Assembly (NCBI RefSeq): GCF_004359965.1
Contig: NZ_SMRQ01000016.1
Span: 1 to 60,607, forward strand
Direction: 5' to 3'
Length of the DNA stretch: 60,607 bases
Source of the DNA: Cognatilysobacter segetis
GTDB taxonomy: Bacteria > Pseudomonadota > Gammaproteobacteria > Xanthomonadales > Xanthomonadaceae
The translations under genes and the position numbers were made by a program. This document shows, piece after piece, positions 16,670 through 25,567 of this stretch (the first letter of the stretch is position 1; each line of letters opens with the position of its first letter). Under the pieces are notes generated by a model. That model was not told the origin of the DNA. It ran no database searches and saw nothing but the letters and a program-made list of their open reading frames with translations.

Positions 16670-17224
16670 TTACTTGCGCGGCGTCGCCTTCGTCGCGGCC
16701 ACCGCGTCGAGCATGTGCTGCACGTGCTGCTTCGGGTCGAGATCCGAGTACGCGGCGACGATGCGGCCGTCGGTCGACACGACGTAGGACGTGCGGTTCG
16801 ACCAGCCGGGCTTCATGGCCAGCGTCGCGTCGTAGCGCTTGGCGATCTGTGCGCCCGGATCGGCCGCGACGGCGAACCGGCCGCCGCAGTGCTCGGTCTC
16901 GCGCGAGAAATCGGCCAGCTGGTCGATGTTGCCGGCGCTCAGGCCGATGACCGTGGCGCCCTGCGCCTTGAACTTCTCGATCGCTTCCGAGAACAGGTGC
17001 GCCTCGAGGTTGCAGCCCGGCGTGTGCGCGGCGGGGAAGAAGTAGACGACGACCGGCCCCTTCGTGCGCGCCTGTGCGAGATCGAACGTGAAGGGTTTGC
17101 CCGCGAGGTAGGCCTTGGCCTTGAAATCCGGCGCGGCGTCGCCCGGCTTGAGTGCGGCGAGCGCCGGCAGTGCGAATGCGAACGTGGCGGCGAGGGCAAG
17201 CAGGCGGCGGTGCAGTCGGTTCAT
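16670..17224 (-). CDS. Exported peroxiredoxin of the AhpC/TSA-BCP type
   Basis: 184 residues. An N-terminal signal peptide (LLALAATFAFALPALA) sends it to the periplasm, unusual for a BCP-like protein. The peroxidatic motif is PAAHTPGC with C71 and the conserved Pro and Thr. The usual BCP resolving cysteine five residues on is absent; a second cysteine at C113 (TEHCGG) may serve, or the enzyme may be one-Cys. Further family blocks are VVVYFFP and SNRTSYVVSTDG. It should reduce peroxides in the envelope. It stands alone, with 105 bases to the next upstream gene. Confidence 0.8.
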   Translation of the reverse strand: MNRLHRRLLALAATFAFALPALAALKPGDAAPDFKAKAYLAGKPFTFDLAQARTKGPVVVYFFPAAHTPGCNLEAHLFSEAIEKFKAQGATVIGLSAGNIDQLADFSRETEHCGGRFAVAADPGAQIAKRYDATLAMKPGWSNRTSYVVSTDGRIVAAYSDLDPKQHVQHMLDAVAATKATPRK

Positions 17225-17329
17225 GGGAGGGCCCCGGTGTGGACGCGCCCGTTATACGCGATGGGGCGGCGACCGGATGCGCGCCGTCCAGGCATCGCTC
17301 ATCGAGCGTGTGCGCGGCGGGCGAAGCGA

Positions 17330-17584
17330 CTACTGGATGTCGGTGATCGGCGCGACCCAGTCGCTCACGCAGTCGAGCACGGCGCGCGCGTCATCGCCGT
17401 GGGCGACGCAATAGCCGCGCAGGCCGAGCGCCAGTACGAACTCCCCGCTCAGGCAGGTCATGTCGAGCTCCGCGTCGCCGAGCTCGTTGAGGCGGCCATG
17501 ATGGTCCGGCGGAAAACTGCCGTGCAGATCCACCGGCAGCACCACGGTGGCGCCGTCTTCCCGCGAGAACACCTTGACCCGCAT
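17330..17584 (-). CDS. Hypothetical protein, 84 aa
   Basis: Starts at ATG 17584 with AAGGTG eight bases upstream; a GTG four codons earlier is also in frame. The product (MRVKVFSRED, then VVLPVDLHGSFPPDHHG) is mixed alpha/beta with no signal or membrane segment and three cysteines. I recognise no family. It lies between the peroxiredoxin and esterase genes on the same strand, with gaps of 105 and 88 bases. Confidence 0.5.
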   Translation of the reverse strand: MRVKVFSREDGATVVLPVDLHGSFPPDHHGRLNELGDAELDMTCLSGEFVLALGLRGYCVAHGDDARAVLDCVSDWVAPITDIQ

Positions 17585-17672
17585 CGCGCGCCGCACCTTA
17601 TGTTGAGGGCGCGTGAAGGTTGGCGGTCGCGTCGCACATTGGCAAGCGACATTTCGGCACAGGTCCCGATTG

Positions 17673-18371
17673 TCAACTGAGCTGTTCAGGTTTGTCAGCG
17701 CCGATGCGGCCGCTCAACCATCCCGCGGCGATGTCCTCCATCTCAGGGCCCAGCGCGTGGCCGCCCGCAATCAGGTGCGTTTCGTGCGATATGCCGAGGG
17801 CCGCCAAGCGGTCGTCCCCCTCGCGCGCAAGCGACACCGGCAGCACCTCGTCCTCGCGGCCGTGGACGACGAGCGCCTGCAGGCGTTGCAGTCGCGCGTC
17901 CTGCGCAACCAGAGGGTCCACTTCCGGCAGTAGCCGACCCGACAGCATGGCGAACCCGGCGACGGACTGCGGCGCCGTCATCGCGGCCGCCGCGGCAAGG
18001 ATGCCGCCCTGGCTGAAGCCGCCGACCCAGGTACGTTCCGGCGTCACATCGTGGTGCGCCTGCAACTGCCCGACGAACTCGACCAGCCGCGCGAGCGCCT
18101 CGAGCATCTCCTCCTCGACGATCTGCGGGCCGTCCTCGCTGAAGCCGACGCGGTACCAGCCCCATTTGCCGCCGCTGATCGAGCGGTGCCCGCGCGGCAG
18201 CACGACCACCGTGCCCGCGGGCGCGCGCGCACCGAGACGCTCGAGCTGTCGTTCGTCGCCGCCGACGCCGTGCAGCAGCACGAGCAGCGCGCGCGGCCGC
18301 TCGGAGACCGGCTCGAGTCGGCGGAAGGCGAAGGCGTAGTCGTCGGCCTGGATCAGATCGTCGTCGGTCAT
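17673..18371 (-). CDS. Alpha/beta-hydrolase carboxylesterase (phospholipase/carboxylesterase family)
   Basis: 232 residues, complete. LVLLHGVGGDE is the oxyanion region, GGFSQGG (S120) the nucleophile elbow, HGREDEVLP holds the Asp and AGGHALG the His. This is the family of small cytoplasmic esterases and acyl-protein thioesterase relatives. GGAG eight bases before the ATG at 18371 supports the start. The gene is divergent from upp. Confidence 0.85.
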   Translation of the reverse strand: MTDDDLIQADDYAFAFRRLEPVSERPRALLVLLHGVGGDERQLERLGARAPAGTVVVLPRGHRSISGGKWGWYRVGFSEDGPQIVEEEMLEALARLVEFVGQLQAHHDVTPERTWVGGFSQGGILAAAAAMTAPQSVAGFAMLSGRLLPEVDPLVAQDARLQRLQALVVHGREDEVLPVSLAREGDDRLAALGISHETHLIAGGHALGPEMEDIAAGWLSGRIGADKPEQLS

Positions 18372-18473
18372 GGGCGTCTCCGGGTGGCGGTCAGTGTCGG
18401 CCGGGAGCGGTGAAGCGCGGGCGTCGCGAACCCGCCGCCGCTCGGCCACACTGTCCCGATCCCGCAGGCAGCC

Positions 18474-19112
18474 ATGCACATGAAGATCACCGTCGTCGGA
18501 CATCCGCTCGTCCAGCACAAGCTCGGCCTGATGCGCCGCGCCGATCTCAGCACCAAGGAGTTCCGCGACCTCGCGTCGGAGGTCGCCACGCTGCTGACCT
18601 ACGAGGCCACCGCCGACCTGCCGACGGAAGAGGTCGACGTGGACGGCTGGGCCGGACCGGTGCGGGTGCGGCGCATCAAGGGGCGCAAGGTCACTCTGGT
18701 GCCGATCCTGCGTGCCGGGCTCGGCATGCTGCCGGGGGTGCTGGAGCTCGTTCCCGCGGCGAAGGTGGGCGTGGTGGGATTGCAGCGCGACGAGGCCACG
18801 CTCGGCGCGGTGGGCTACTACGAAAAGCTGGTCGGCGGCATGGCCGACCGCATCGCGCTGATCCTCGACCCGATGCTCGCGACCGGCGGCACGCTCATCG
18901 CGACCATCGACGTGCTCAAGGCGGCCGGCGCCACGCGCATCAAGGCGCTGTGCCTGGTGGCCGCGCCGGAAGGCCTGCGCGCCGTGGAAGCGAAGCATCC
19001 GGACGTCGAGATCGTGGTGGCGTCGGTCGACGAGCGCCTCAACGAGCACGGCTACATCCTGCCGGGGCTGGGCGACGCGGGCGACCGGATCTTCGGTACG
19101 CGCGTTCGCTGA
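18474..19112 (+). CDS. upp: Uracil phosphoribosyltransferase
   Basis: 212 residues, the full family length. It converts uracil and PRPP to UMP in pyrimidine salvage. The PRPP-binding motif DPMLATGG is at 132-139, and [17 protein letters not shown] forms the C-terminal uracil-binding loop. Two ATGs (18474 and 18480) are possible starts; the second would give [10 protein letters not shown], the more typical N-terminus. It is divergent from the esterase gene with a 102-base shared promoter gap. Confidence 0.95.
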   Translation: MHMKITVVGHPLVQHKLGLMRRADLSTKEFRDLASEVATLLTYEATADLPTEEVDVDGWAGPVRVRRIKGRKVTLVPILRAGLGMLPGVLELVPAAKVGVVGLQRDEATLGAVGYYEKLVGGMADRIALILDPMLATGGTLIATIDVLKAAGATRIKALCLVAAPEGLRAVEAKHPDVEIVVASVDERLNEHGYILPGLGDAGDRIFGTRVR

Positions 19113-19262
19113 GCCGAGCGCGACCGGCCGCGGGCCGCGCGTGAACGCGGTCACGATCGACCCGCGCGACCGGGACTTTCGGCCTAGGGGCGGCGCGCGG
19201 CGCCCCCGTATCCTCGGAATTCGCATCGCACCGGCGGTTCCGGTGCTCCGGGGAGATCCTGC

Positions 19263-21377
19263 TTGAAGACGTCACTGCTTTCGCTCGCGACGGCCACCGC
19301 CCTCGCGCTGGCCACGCCGCTCCACGCGCAGGACGCGCATTGCCTCGACGAGGCCTGCTCGCTGCAGGCGCTGCTGCCGGCCGACACCGCGCCGTCCGCC
19401 GCGGCGAGCGACGCGATCGCCGCGCCGAAGATGGGCACCTGGGGCGTCGACACGGCGGGCATGGACCGCAGCATCAAGCCCGGCGCCGACTTCTTCGGCT
19501 ACGTGAGCGGCAACTGGGCCAAAACCACGCAGATCCCGGCGGATCGCTCCAGCTACGGCGGCTTCGCGGTGCTGCGCGACCTCTCGGAAGCGCGCGTGCG
19601 CAAGCTCGTCGAGGGCTATCCGGCCAGCGCCGGCAGCGACGATGCCTCGAAGGTCGGCGCGCTCTACCGCGGCTTCATGGACGAAGCGACGATCGAGAAG
19701 CTCGGCGCCACGCCGTTGAAGCCGCACCTCGCCGCGATCCGCGCCGCGAAGACGCGCGACGACATCGCCAAGCTGATGGGTGCATCGAACGCCGGCTTCG
19801 GCCGCAGCTTCTTCGGCCTGGGCGTCGGCGACGACGCGCGCGACCCGGAGCACTACGCGCTCTACATCGGCCAGTCGGGCCTGGGACTCGGCGACCGCGA
19901 CCTCTACCTCGACGCGAAGTTCGCACCGCAGCGTGAGCGCTACCAGCAGTACATCGCGCAGATGCTCGGCATGGCCGGCTGGGACAAGCCCGCCGAGCGT
20001 GCGGCAGCCGTGATGGCGCTGGAGACGAAGATCGCGCAGGCCCACTGGACCCGCGCCGAAAGCCGCGACCGCGACAAGACCTACAACCCGATGGCGACGT
20101 CCGAGCTGGCGACAAAGGCGCCGGGCTTCCCGTGGCAGGCGTACCTCGCGGCCGCGGGCGTCGAGAAGACGCCGCGCATCATCGCCCGCCAGGACAGCGC
20201 GCTGCCGAAGCTCGCCGCGATCTTCGCCGCGACCGACGTCGACACGCTGAAGGCCTACGAGGCGTTCGCCACCGTCGACCAGGCCGCGCCGATGCTGTCG
20301 AAGGCATTCGTCGATGCGAACTTCGAGTTCCGCTCCAAGTTCATGTCCGGCCAGCCGCAGCAGCGCGAACGCTGGAAGCGCGCCGTGGGCTTTGCCGAGA
20401 ACGCGATGGGCGAGGCGATCGGCCGCGATTACGTGCAGCTGTATTTCCCGGCCGACTCCAAGGCCAAGATGGATGCGCTGGTCGCCAACATGAAGGACGC
20501 GCTGCGCGTCCGCCTCAACAACCTGTCGTGGATGACCCCGGCCACCAAGACCGAGGCGCTCGCCAAGCTCGACAACTTCGGCCTGAAGATCGGCTACCCG
20601 GAGAAGTGGCGTGACTACAGCGGCCTGAAGGTCGTTGCCGGCGACGTGTTCGGCAATGCGCTGCGCGCCTCGCAGTTCGAGTGGGACTACGACCGCAACC
20701 GCATCGGCCAGAACGTCGACAAGGGCGAGTGGGGCATGACCCCGCAGACCGTCAACGCCTACTACAACTCGGTCAAGAACGAGATCGTGTTCCCGGCCGC
20801 GATCCTGCAGCCGCCGTTCTTCGATCCCGATGCCGACCCGGCCGTGAACTACGGCGGCATCGGCGCCGTGATCGGCCACGAGATCATCCACGGCTTCGAC
20901 GACCAGGGCCGCAAGTCGGACGGCAAGGGCATGCTGCGCGACTGGTGGACGAAGGAAGACGCCGCCAAGTTCGAGGCGCAAGCGGCCAAGCTCGGCGCGC
21001 AGTACGAGAGCTACCAGTTCGCGACCCTGCCGGGCGTGCACATCAACGGCAAGGCCTCGATGGGCGAGAACATCGGCGACCTCGGCGGCGTGACCGTCGC
21101 TCTCGACGCCTACCACCGCTCGCTCGGCGGCAAGCCGGCGCCGGTGATCGACGGCTTCACCGGCGACCAGCGCTTCTTCCTCGGCTGGGGCCAGGTCTGG
21201 CGCACGCTGATGCGCGACGACGCGCTGCGCCAGCAGCTCGTGGGCGACCCGCACTCGCCGGGCCAGATCCGCGCGTTCGCGCCGCTGCGCAACGTCGACG
21301 CCTGGTACGACGCGTTCGGCATCGCGAAGGGCGACGCGCTGTACGTCGCGCCGGAAGATCGCGTGCGCATCTGGTAA
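19263..21377 (+). CDS. pepO: Secreted M13-family zinc metallopeptidase (neprilysin/PepO type)
   Basis: 704 residues starting at a TTG preceded by GGGGAGAT at about 19250. A signal peptide ends near HAQ (residues 21-23), so the enzyme works in the envelope or outside. The N-terminal domain carries GDFFGYVSGNWAKT-like sequence, and the catalytic domain has HEIIH (539-543) within VIGHEIIHGFDDQGR and the third ligand E602 in ENIGDLGG. The protein ends in PEDRVRIW, typical of M13. It degrades oligopeptides. A 14-bp hairpin follows. Confidence 0.92.
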   Translation: MKTSLLSLATATALALATPLHAQDAHCLDEACSLQALLPADTAPSAAASDAIAAPKMGTWGVDTAGMDRSIKPGADFFGYVSGNWAKTTQIPADRSSYGGFAVLRDLSEARVRKLVEGYPASAGSDDASKVGALYRGFMDEATIEKLGATPLKPHLAAIRAAKTRDDIAKLMGASNAGFGRSFFGLGVGDDARDPEHYALYIGQSGLGLGDRDLYLDAKFAPQRERYQQYIAQMLGMAGWDKPAERAAAVMALETKIAQAHWTRAESRDRDKTYNPMATSELATKAPGFPWQAYLAAAGVEKTPRIIARQDSALPKLAAIFAATDVDTLKAYEAFATVDQAAPMLSKAFVDANFEFRSKFMSGQPQQRERWKRAVGFAENAMGEAIGRDYVQLYFPADSKAKMDALVANMKDALRVRLNNLSWMTPATKTEALAKLDNFGLKIGYPEKWRDYSGLKVVAGDVFGNALRASQFEWDYDRNRIGQNVDKGEWGMTPQTVNAYYNSVKNEIVFPAAILQPPFFDPDADPAVNYGGIGAVIGHEIIHGFDDQGRKSDGKGMLRDWWTKEDAAKFEAQAAKLGAQYESYQFATLPGVHINGKASMGENIGDLGGVTVALDAYHRSLGGKPAPVIDGFTGDQRFFLGWGQVWRTLMRDDALRQQLVGDPHSPGQIRAFAPLRNVDAWYDAFGIAKGDALYVAPEDRVRIW

Positions 21378-21394
21378 ACGCTTCAGGCCCGGCG

Positions 21395-21427
21395 GCGATG
21401 GTCGGCCCATGACGGGCCGGCCATCGC
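21395..21427 (+). terminator. Hairpin downstream of the M13 peptidase gene
   Basis: Arms at 21395-21408 and 21414-21427 form a 14-bp stem with one G-T pair and a 5-base loop. It starts 17 bases after the stop codon. As at other sites in this window there is no T-run, so Rho-independent strength is uncertain. Confidence 0.55.
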
Positions 21428-21502
21428 GGGAACGCGGTTGGCCTCACGCGCGGTGAATATCCGGTCCGGTCCAATGTCGCCTCCCAACCGGCCGTGGCCT
21501 CT

Positions 21503-21874
21503 ATGGAAACCCGAATCCTCGTCGTGGACGACAACGCGCGGGTGCGCGAAATGCTGGCCGACCTGCTGGAGCTCGAAGGACACGAGGTCTACCAGGCGGA
21601 AACGGGGCAGGTGGCCCTGCAGCTGATGCAGGGCGGCCTGCAGCCGCGACTGATCGTCTGCGACCTGATGATGCCGGACGTCGACGGATGGCAGGTGCTC
21701 GCCTCGGTCGAACAGATGGAGGAGCGTCCCGACGTGATCATCTTCACCTCGCTGGGCGACCTCGCCTCCATCGAGCGCCTGACCGAGCGCTACGGCTGCA
21801 CCGTGCTCAAGAAGCCCGAGCAGTTGCGCGACGTGGTCGCGGCCGCGCGCGCTCGGCTTTCCCGTCCGAACTGA
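21503..21874 (+). CDS. Stand-alone CheY-like response regulator receiver
   Basis: 123 residues, a single receiver domain: acidic pocket VVDDN, phospho-acceptor D54 in CDLMMPD, then FTSLG where Thr/Ser is expected and KKP for the conserved Lys. There is no output domain, so it must act by protein contact. I take the ATG at 21503; a GTG nine bases earlier is possible. The hybrid histidine kinase begins 82 bases downstream on the same strand and is a likely partner, though an inverted repeat in the gap suggests separate control. Confidence 0.88.
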   Translation: METRILVVDDNARVREMLADLLELEGHEVYQAETGQVALQLMQGGLQPRLIVCDLMMPDVDGWQVLASVEQMEERPDVIIFTSLGDLASIERLTERYGCTVLKKPEQLRDVVAAARARLSRPN

Positions 21875-21901
21875 CGGCTGCCCCGGCGGCCGTCGCAGGT
21901 T

Positions 21902-21930
21902 CTTCACGTGGTCGTCACTAGTGTGAAGAC
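21902..21930. promoter_or_regulatory. Inverted repeat upstream of the hybrid histidine kinase
   Basis: TCTTCAC (21902-21908) and GTGAAGA (21924-21930) are perfect 7-base arms. Inside lie two shorter palindromes, CACGTG at 21906-21911 and CACTAGTG at 21917-21924. The element ends 26 bases before the kinase ATG and is a candidate operator or RNA hairpin. Confidence 0.35.
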
Positions 21931-21956
21931 TGCCGGTTGCTGGGCAAGGGGTATCG

Positions 21957-23525
21957 ATGCAGGGCCAAACCAGTCATCCCGACGCGCAGGAAGGGGCGCA
22001 GCTGCGCCCGTTCGCGCTCGGCGAGAGCGAACGCCAGTTCCGGCTGCTCGTCCAGGGCGTCACGGACTACGCGATCTACATGCTCGACCCGAACGGGCGC
22101 ATCGCGAGCTGGAACGCGGGTGGCCAGCGCATCAAGGGCTACGCGTCGGAAGAGATCATCGGGCAGCACTTCTCGCGGTTCTATACCGACGAGGACCGTG
22201 ACCGCGGCGAGCCGGCCTACGCGCTCGAAACCGCGCGCACGCAGGGGCGCTACGAGAAGGAAGGCTGGCGCGTGCGGCGCGACGGCACGCGCTTCTGGGC
22301 CAACGTCATCATCGATCCGGTGTACGACGAGGACGGTCGCCACATCGGCTTCGCCAAGATCACGCGCGACATCACCGAGCGCCGCGAGCAGCAGCGCGCG
22401 CTGGAAGTCGCGCAGCAGGCGATGCTGCAGGCACACCGGATGGAGGCGATCGGCCAGCTGACGTATGGCGTCGCCCACGACTTCAACAACCTGCTGACGG
22501 TCATCACCAACAGCCTCGATCTGATCGCGGTGGACAGCAGCGATCCGCAACGCGTGCGCCGCCTCATCGCGGGCGCGAGCCGCGCGGCCCAGCGCGGCTC
22601 GCTGCTCACGCGCCAGTTGCTGGCCTATTCCCGCCAGCAGACGCTGCGCCCCGAGATCCACGACCTCAACGCGCTGATCTACGCCGCCGAATCCGTGCTC
22701 CGCCGCGGCGTCGGCGAGAACGTCGACATCGAGCTGTCGCTCGGCCGCGGCCTGGGCGAGGTCAACGTCGACGCACCCGAGTTCGAGGCCGCGCTGCTCA
22801 ATCTGGTCGTCAACGCGCGTGATGCGATGCCCGCCGGGGGACGCATCACCGTGCGCACGCGGGAGCACCACCAGAAGGAAGCCGAAGGCCGCCGCGCGCC
22901 GGGCCGCTACGTGCTCGTGACGGTCGAGGACACCGGCTCCGGCATGGCGCCCGAGGTCATCGAGCACGCGATGGAGCCGTTCTTCACCACCAAGGAAGTG
23001 GGCAAGGGCAGCGGGCTCGGGTTGAGCCAGGTGTACGGCTTCGCGGTGCAGTCCGGCGGCGACGTCACGATCGACAGCCAGGTCGGGCAGGGCACCACCA
23101 TCAGTTTCTTCCTGCCGGTGCGCAGCGGCGACACCCTGCTCGACGAAGGCGACACCGGCGCGCCGGTGAAGGTGCTGCTGGTCGAGGACGATCCGGACGT
23201 GCAGGCGATGTCGATCGAGTCGCTGCGCTATCTCGGCTATTCGGTGCTGACCGCCGACGACGGCGAGACCGCGATGGAGATCCTCTCCCGCGATCCGGAG
23301 ATCGAGGTGCTCTTCACCGACGTGGTCATGCCGCGCGGCATGAGCGGCGTCGATCTGTACCGCGAGGCGCGGCGGATCCGGCCGGAGCTGCGCGTGCTGC
23401 TGACCTCGGGCTATGCGCGCGGCCAGCTGCCCACGATCCCGCAGGACTGCGACTTCATCGCCAAGCCCTACCGCGTCGAGGAGCTGCAGGCGCGCCTCGC
23501 GGCCATGCTGTCGAAGGCCGATTGA
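21957..23525 (+). CDS. Soluble hybrid histidine kinase (PAS-HisKA-HATPase-receiver)
   Basis: 522 residues without membrane segments. The PAS domain (about 26-145) reads YAIYMLDPNGRIASWNAG and ends GFAKITRDITERR. The phospho-acceptor His is H174 in GVAHDFNNLL. The ATPase shows NLVVNARDAM (N box), EDTGSGM (G1) and GKGSGLGLSQVYG (G2). A C-terminal receiver carries D455 in FTDVVMP. The DFNNLL form of the H box is typical of hybrid kinases that act through their own receiver. The input is probably an intracellular small molecule, redox state or light via PAS, with no cofactor motif that decides it. Confidence 0.9.
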   Translation: MQGQTSHPDAQEGAQLRPFALGESERQFRLLVQGVTDYAIYMLDPNGRIASWNAGGQRIKGYASEEIIGQHFSRFYTDEDRDRGEPAYALETARTQGRYEKEGWRVRRDGTRFWANVIIDPVYDEDGRHIGFAKITRDITERREQQRALEVAQQAMLQAHRMEAIGQLTYGVAHDFNNLLTVITNSLDLIAVDSSDPQRVRRLIAGASRAAQRGSLLTRQLLAYSRQQTLRPEIHDLNALIYAAESVLRRGVGENVDIELSLGRGLGEVNVDAPEFEAALLNLVVNARDAMPAGGRITVRTREHHQKEAEGRRAPGRYVLVTVEDTGSGMAPEVIEHAMEPFFTTKEVGKGSGLGLSQVYGFAVQSGGDVTIDSQVGQGTTISFFLPVRSGDTLLDEGDTGAPVKVLLVEDDPDVQAMSIESLRYLGYSVLTADDGETAMEILSRDPEIEVLFTDVVMPRGMSGVDLYREARRIRPELRVLLTSGYARGQLPTIPQDCDFIAKPYRVEELQARLAAMLSKAD

Positions 23526-23588
23526 GGCGCCGCGCGAGGGCGCGCCACGACGATCCCCGTCGGCGTGTGGTCCGCCGCGATGCGGCGA

Positions 23589-25421
23589 TCAGGCCGACAG
23601 CGCGGGCAGGGTCGTCGACAGGGTGACGCGGTCGCGCCCGCTGCGCTTGGAGGCGTACATCGCCTCGTCGCTCGCGCGCATCAGCGTGACCGCATCGGTA
23701 CCGTGCACGCCGAACAGCGCCACGCCGATCGACACCGTGACGCGCAGCCCGCGATCCGGCACCACGTCGTCGAACGCCAGTGCCGCGATCGCTTCCCGCA
23801 GGCGTTCGGCGAAGGTCATCGCGCCATCGACCTCGTGCTCGGCGATCACCACGAGGAACTCCTCGCCGCCGAGGCGCACGGGCAGGTCGCAGCTGCGGCT
23901 CGCCTCGCGCAGCTGGCCGGCGATGCCCGCAAGCACGCGGTCGCCGGCCTCGTGGCCGTACGTGTCGTTGATGCGCTTGAAATGGTCGATGTCCAGCGCG
24001 ACGAACGCCAGGCCGCCGCCCCGGCGCTCGGCCAGCGGGAGCTGCACGCGGAGGTATTCGTCGAGGAAGCGGCGGTTGTAGAGGCGCGTCAGCTCGTCGG
24101 TGATCACCAGCTTCTGCAGTGCCTGCGCTTCCTGTCGCGCGCGTTCGCGGATGCGGTGGTTCTGCAGTGCCATCGCGAGCAGCTTGGCCGCGGCCAGCAG
24201 CGTGCGCTCCTGCATCTGCGACGGTCGCCGCGCGCGAAGTGAGAAGGCCGCGAGCACGCCGAGCGTCGCGTCCGCGCCGGCGAGACGGTGCAGGCCGATC
24301 ACGCGCAGGCCGCCGTCGCGCAGCCGCTGCGAGAGTGCCGCGACATCGGCATCTCCCTCGGGCGATGCCGCCTCGACCGCACTGCGCATGCGCGCATCCG
24401 CGATCGATGCCGCGACACGCTGCAGGCGTTGCCCGTCGTCATGCAGATGGACCGCGACGCCGTCGACGATGTCGTAGGCGGTGAGGATCTCGCAGGCATT
24501 GCGCGCGATCTGTTCCTCGCCGATGCCGGTGTCGGCCAGCGCCGCGGACAGCGCCGACAGCGTCGAGAGCTCGCGCTGGCGGGCACGCTGCCGGCGCTGC
24601 ATGAGGTAGAGCACCAACGTGCCGAGCGCGAGCACGCCGAGCGCCGCGGCAATGGCCCAGCCGATCCAGCGGTGCCATTCCGGCGGCGGCGGCTCGAGCA
24701 CGGCGAGGTCGGCGGGGTCGGTGACCACCAGCTGGAAGCCGCCGTCGAAGGGCCAGGTCGGCTTGAAGATCGACATCACGCCCGTCGCGGCGACGCGCGT
24801 GCCGGGCGGCCAGCGCTTCCAGTCGAAACCCGCGACGACCGGCGCGGGCACGTAGATCTGCAGCGGCATGCCGTCATCGCCGGTGATGCGCAGCATCGCC
24901 CACTTGTCGAGCATCACCGCGCCGGCGATGCCCTCCACGCGCACGCGGTGGCCCACGTGCGCCCAGCCGTCGACCTGCGCGGTGGTGACCGGCGTCGGCG
25001 GCGGAACGGCGGCGCGCCCGATGCGGCGTACCTCGGCGTTCTGGAGCTGCACCGCGCCCTTGTACTGGCTGATCTCGCCCCAGGCTTCGATGACGTCGCC
25101 GGGCTCCAGCGTGAGGTCGCTGGAGCGCGCGTTGAAGAGGTTGAAGCCGCCGCTCGCGTCCTGCACGAAGACCTGGAAGCCGCGGTCGCGCAGCACGCCC
25201 GTGCCCACCACCACAGTGGCGCGCACCTTCGCCGGCTCGCCCTTGCGGTCGGGAACGGTGTCGTGGTCGCGGTCGACCGCCACCGCGGCGATCGGCTCGA
25301 CCGGCCGCGTCGACGGGTCGACCGCGGAGGCGCGCGACGCGGCCGGCCGCGCCGACAGCGCGGACCCGGCAGGCAGCAGCACGGCAAGCAGGACGAGGGC
25401 GATGCGGCGCGCGAGGCTCAC
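23589..25421 (-). CDS. Diguanylate cyclase with predicted periplasmic OB-fold sensor
   Basis: 610 residues from a GTG at 25421. After a signal-like segment (RIALVLLAVLLPAGSALSA), residues about 65-245 resemble two OB-fold units (VFVQDASGGFNLFN and LRITGDDGMPLQIYV). A membrane helix follows at about 252-274, then a GAF-like region (about 290-420) and a GGDEF domain. The active site is GGEEF (518-522), and an inhibitory RxxD (R509-D512) lies exactly five residues before it. It should make c-di-GMP in response to an envelope signal. The start is uncertain: the frame is open to 25517, but that extension is Arg-rich. It converges on the hybrid kinase. Confidence 0.85.
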   Translation of the reverse strand: MSLARRIALVLLAVLLPAGSALSARPAASRASAVDPSTRPVEPIAAVAVDRDHDTVPDRKGEPAKVRATVVVGTGVLRDRGFQVFVQDASGGFNLFNARSSDLTLEPGDVIEAWGEISQYKGAVQLQNAEVRRIGRAAVPPPTPVTTAQVDGWAHVGHRVRVEGIAGAVMLDKWAMLRITGDDGMPLQIYVPAPVVAGFDWKRWPPGTRVAATGVMSIFKPTWPFDGGFQLVVTDPADLAVLEPPPPEWHRWIGWAIAAALGVLALGTLVLYLMQRRQRARQRELSTLSALSAALADTGIGEEQIARNACEILTAYDIVDGVAVHLHDDGQRLQRVAASIADARMRSAVEAASPEGDADVAALSQRLRDGGLRVIGLHRLAGADATLGVLAAFSLRARRPSQMQERTLLAAAKLLAMALQNHRIRERARQEAQALQKLVITDELTRLYNRRFLDEYLRVQLPLAERRGGGLAFVALDIDHFKRINDTYGHEAGDRVLAGIAGQLREASRSCDLPVRLGGEEFLVVIAEHEVDGAMTFAERLREAIAALAFDDVVPDRGLRVTVSIGVALFGVHGTDAVTLMRASDEAMYASKRSGRDRVTLSTTLPALSA

Positions 25422-25567
25422 GTCGGGGATCCGGTCGGGGTCGACTCCATTATCGACGCCGCGAGACAAAGCTGAACGGCCCGGTCGCAAAAAAGCCGAC
25501 GGCGGTCGCCTTCGCACGCGGCGACGACGCGGTCCGTGGCATCAGCGGGCTTTCGACCGGAACCCGC

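Noticed and set aside
19272-21410. 712-residue frame on the minus strand
   Set aside because: Antisense to the M13 peptidase, whose signal peptide, HEXXH and ENIGD motifs are intact on the plus strand.
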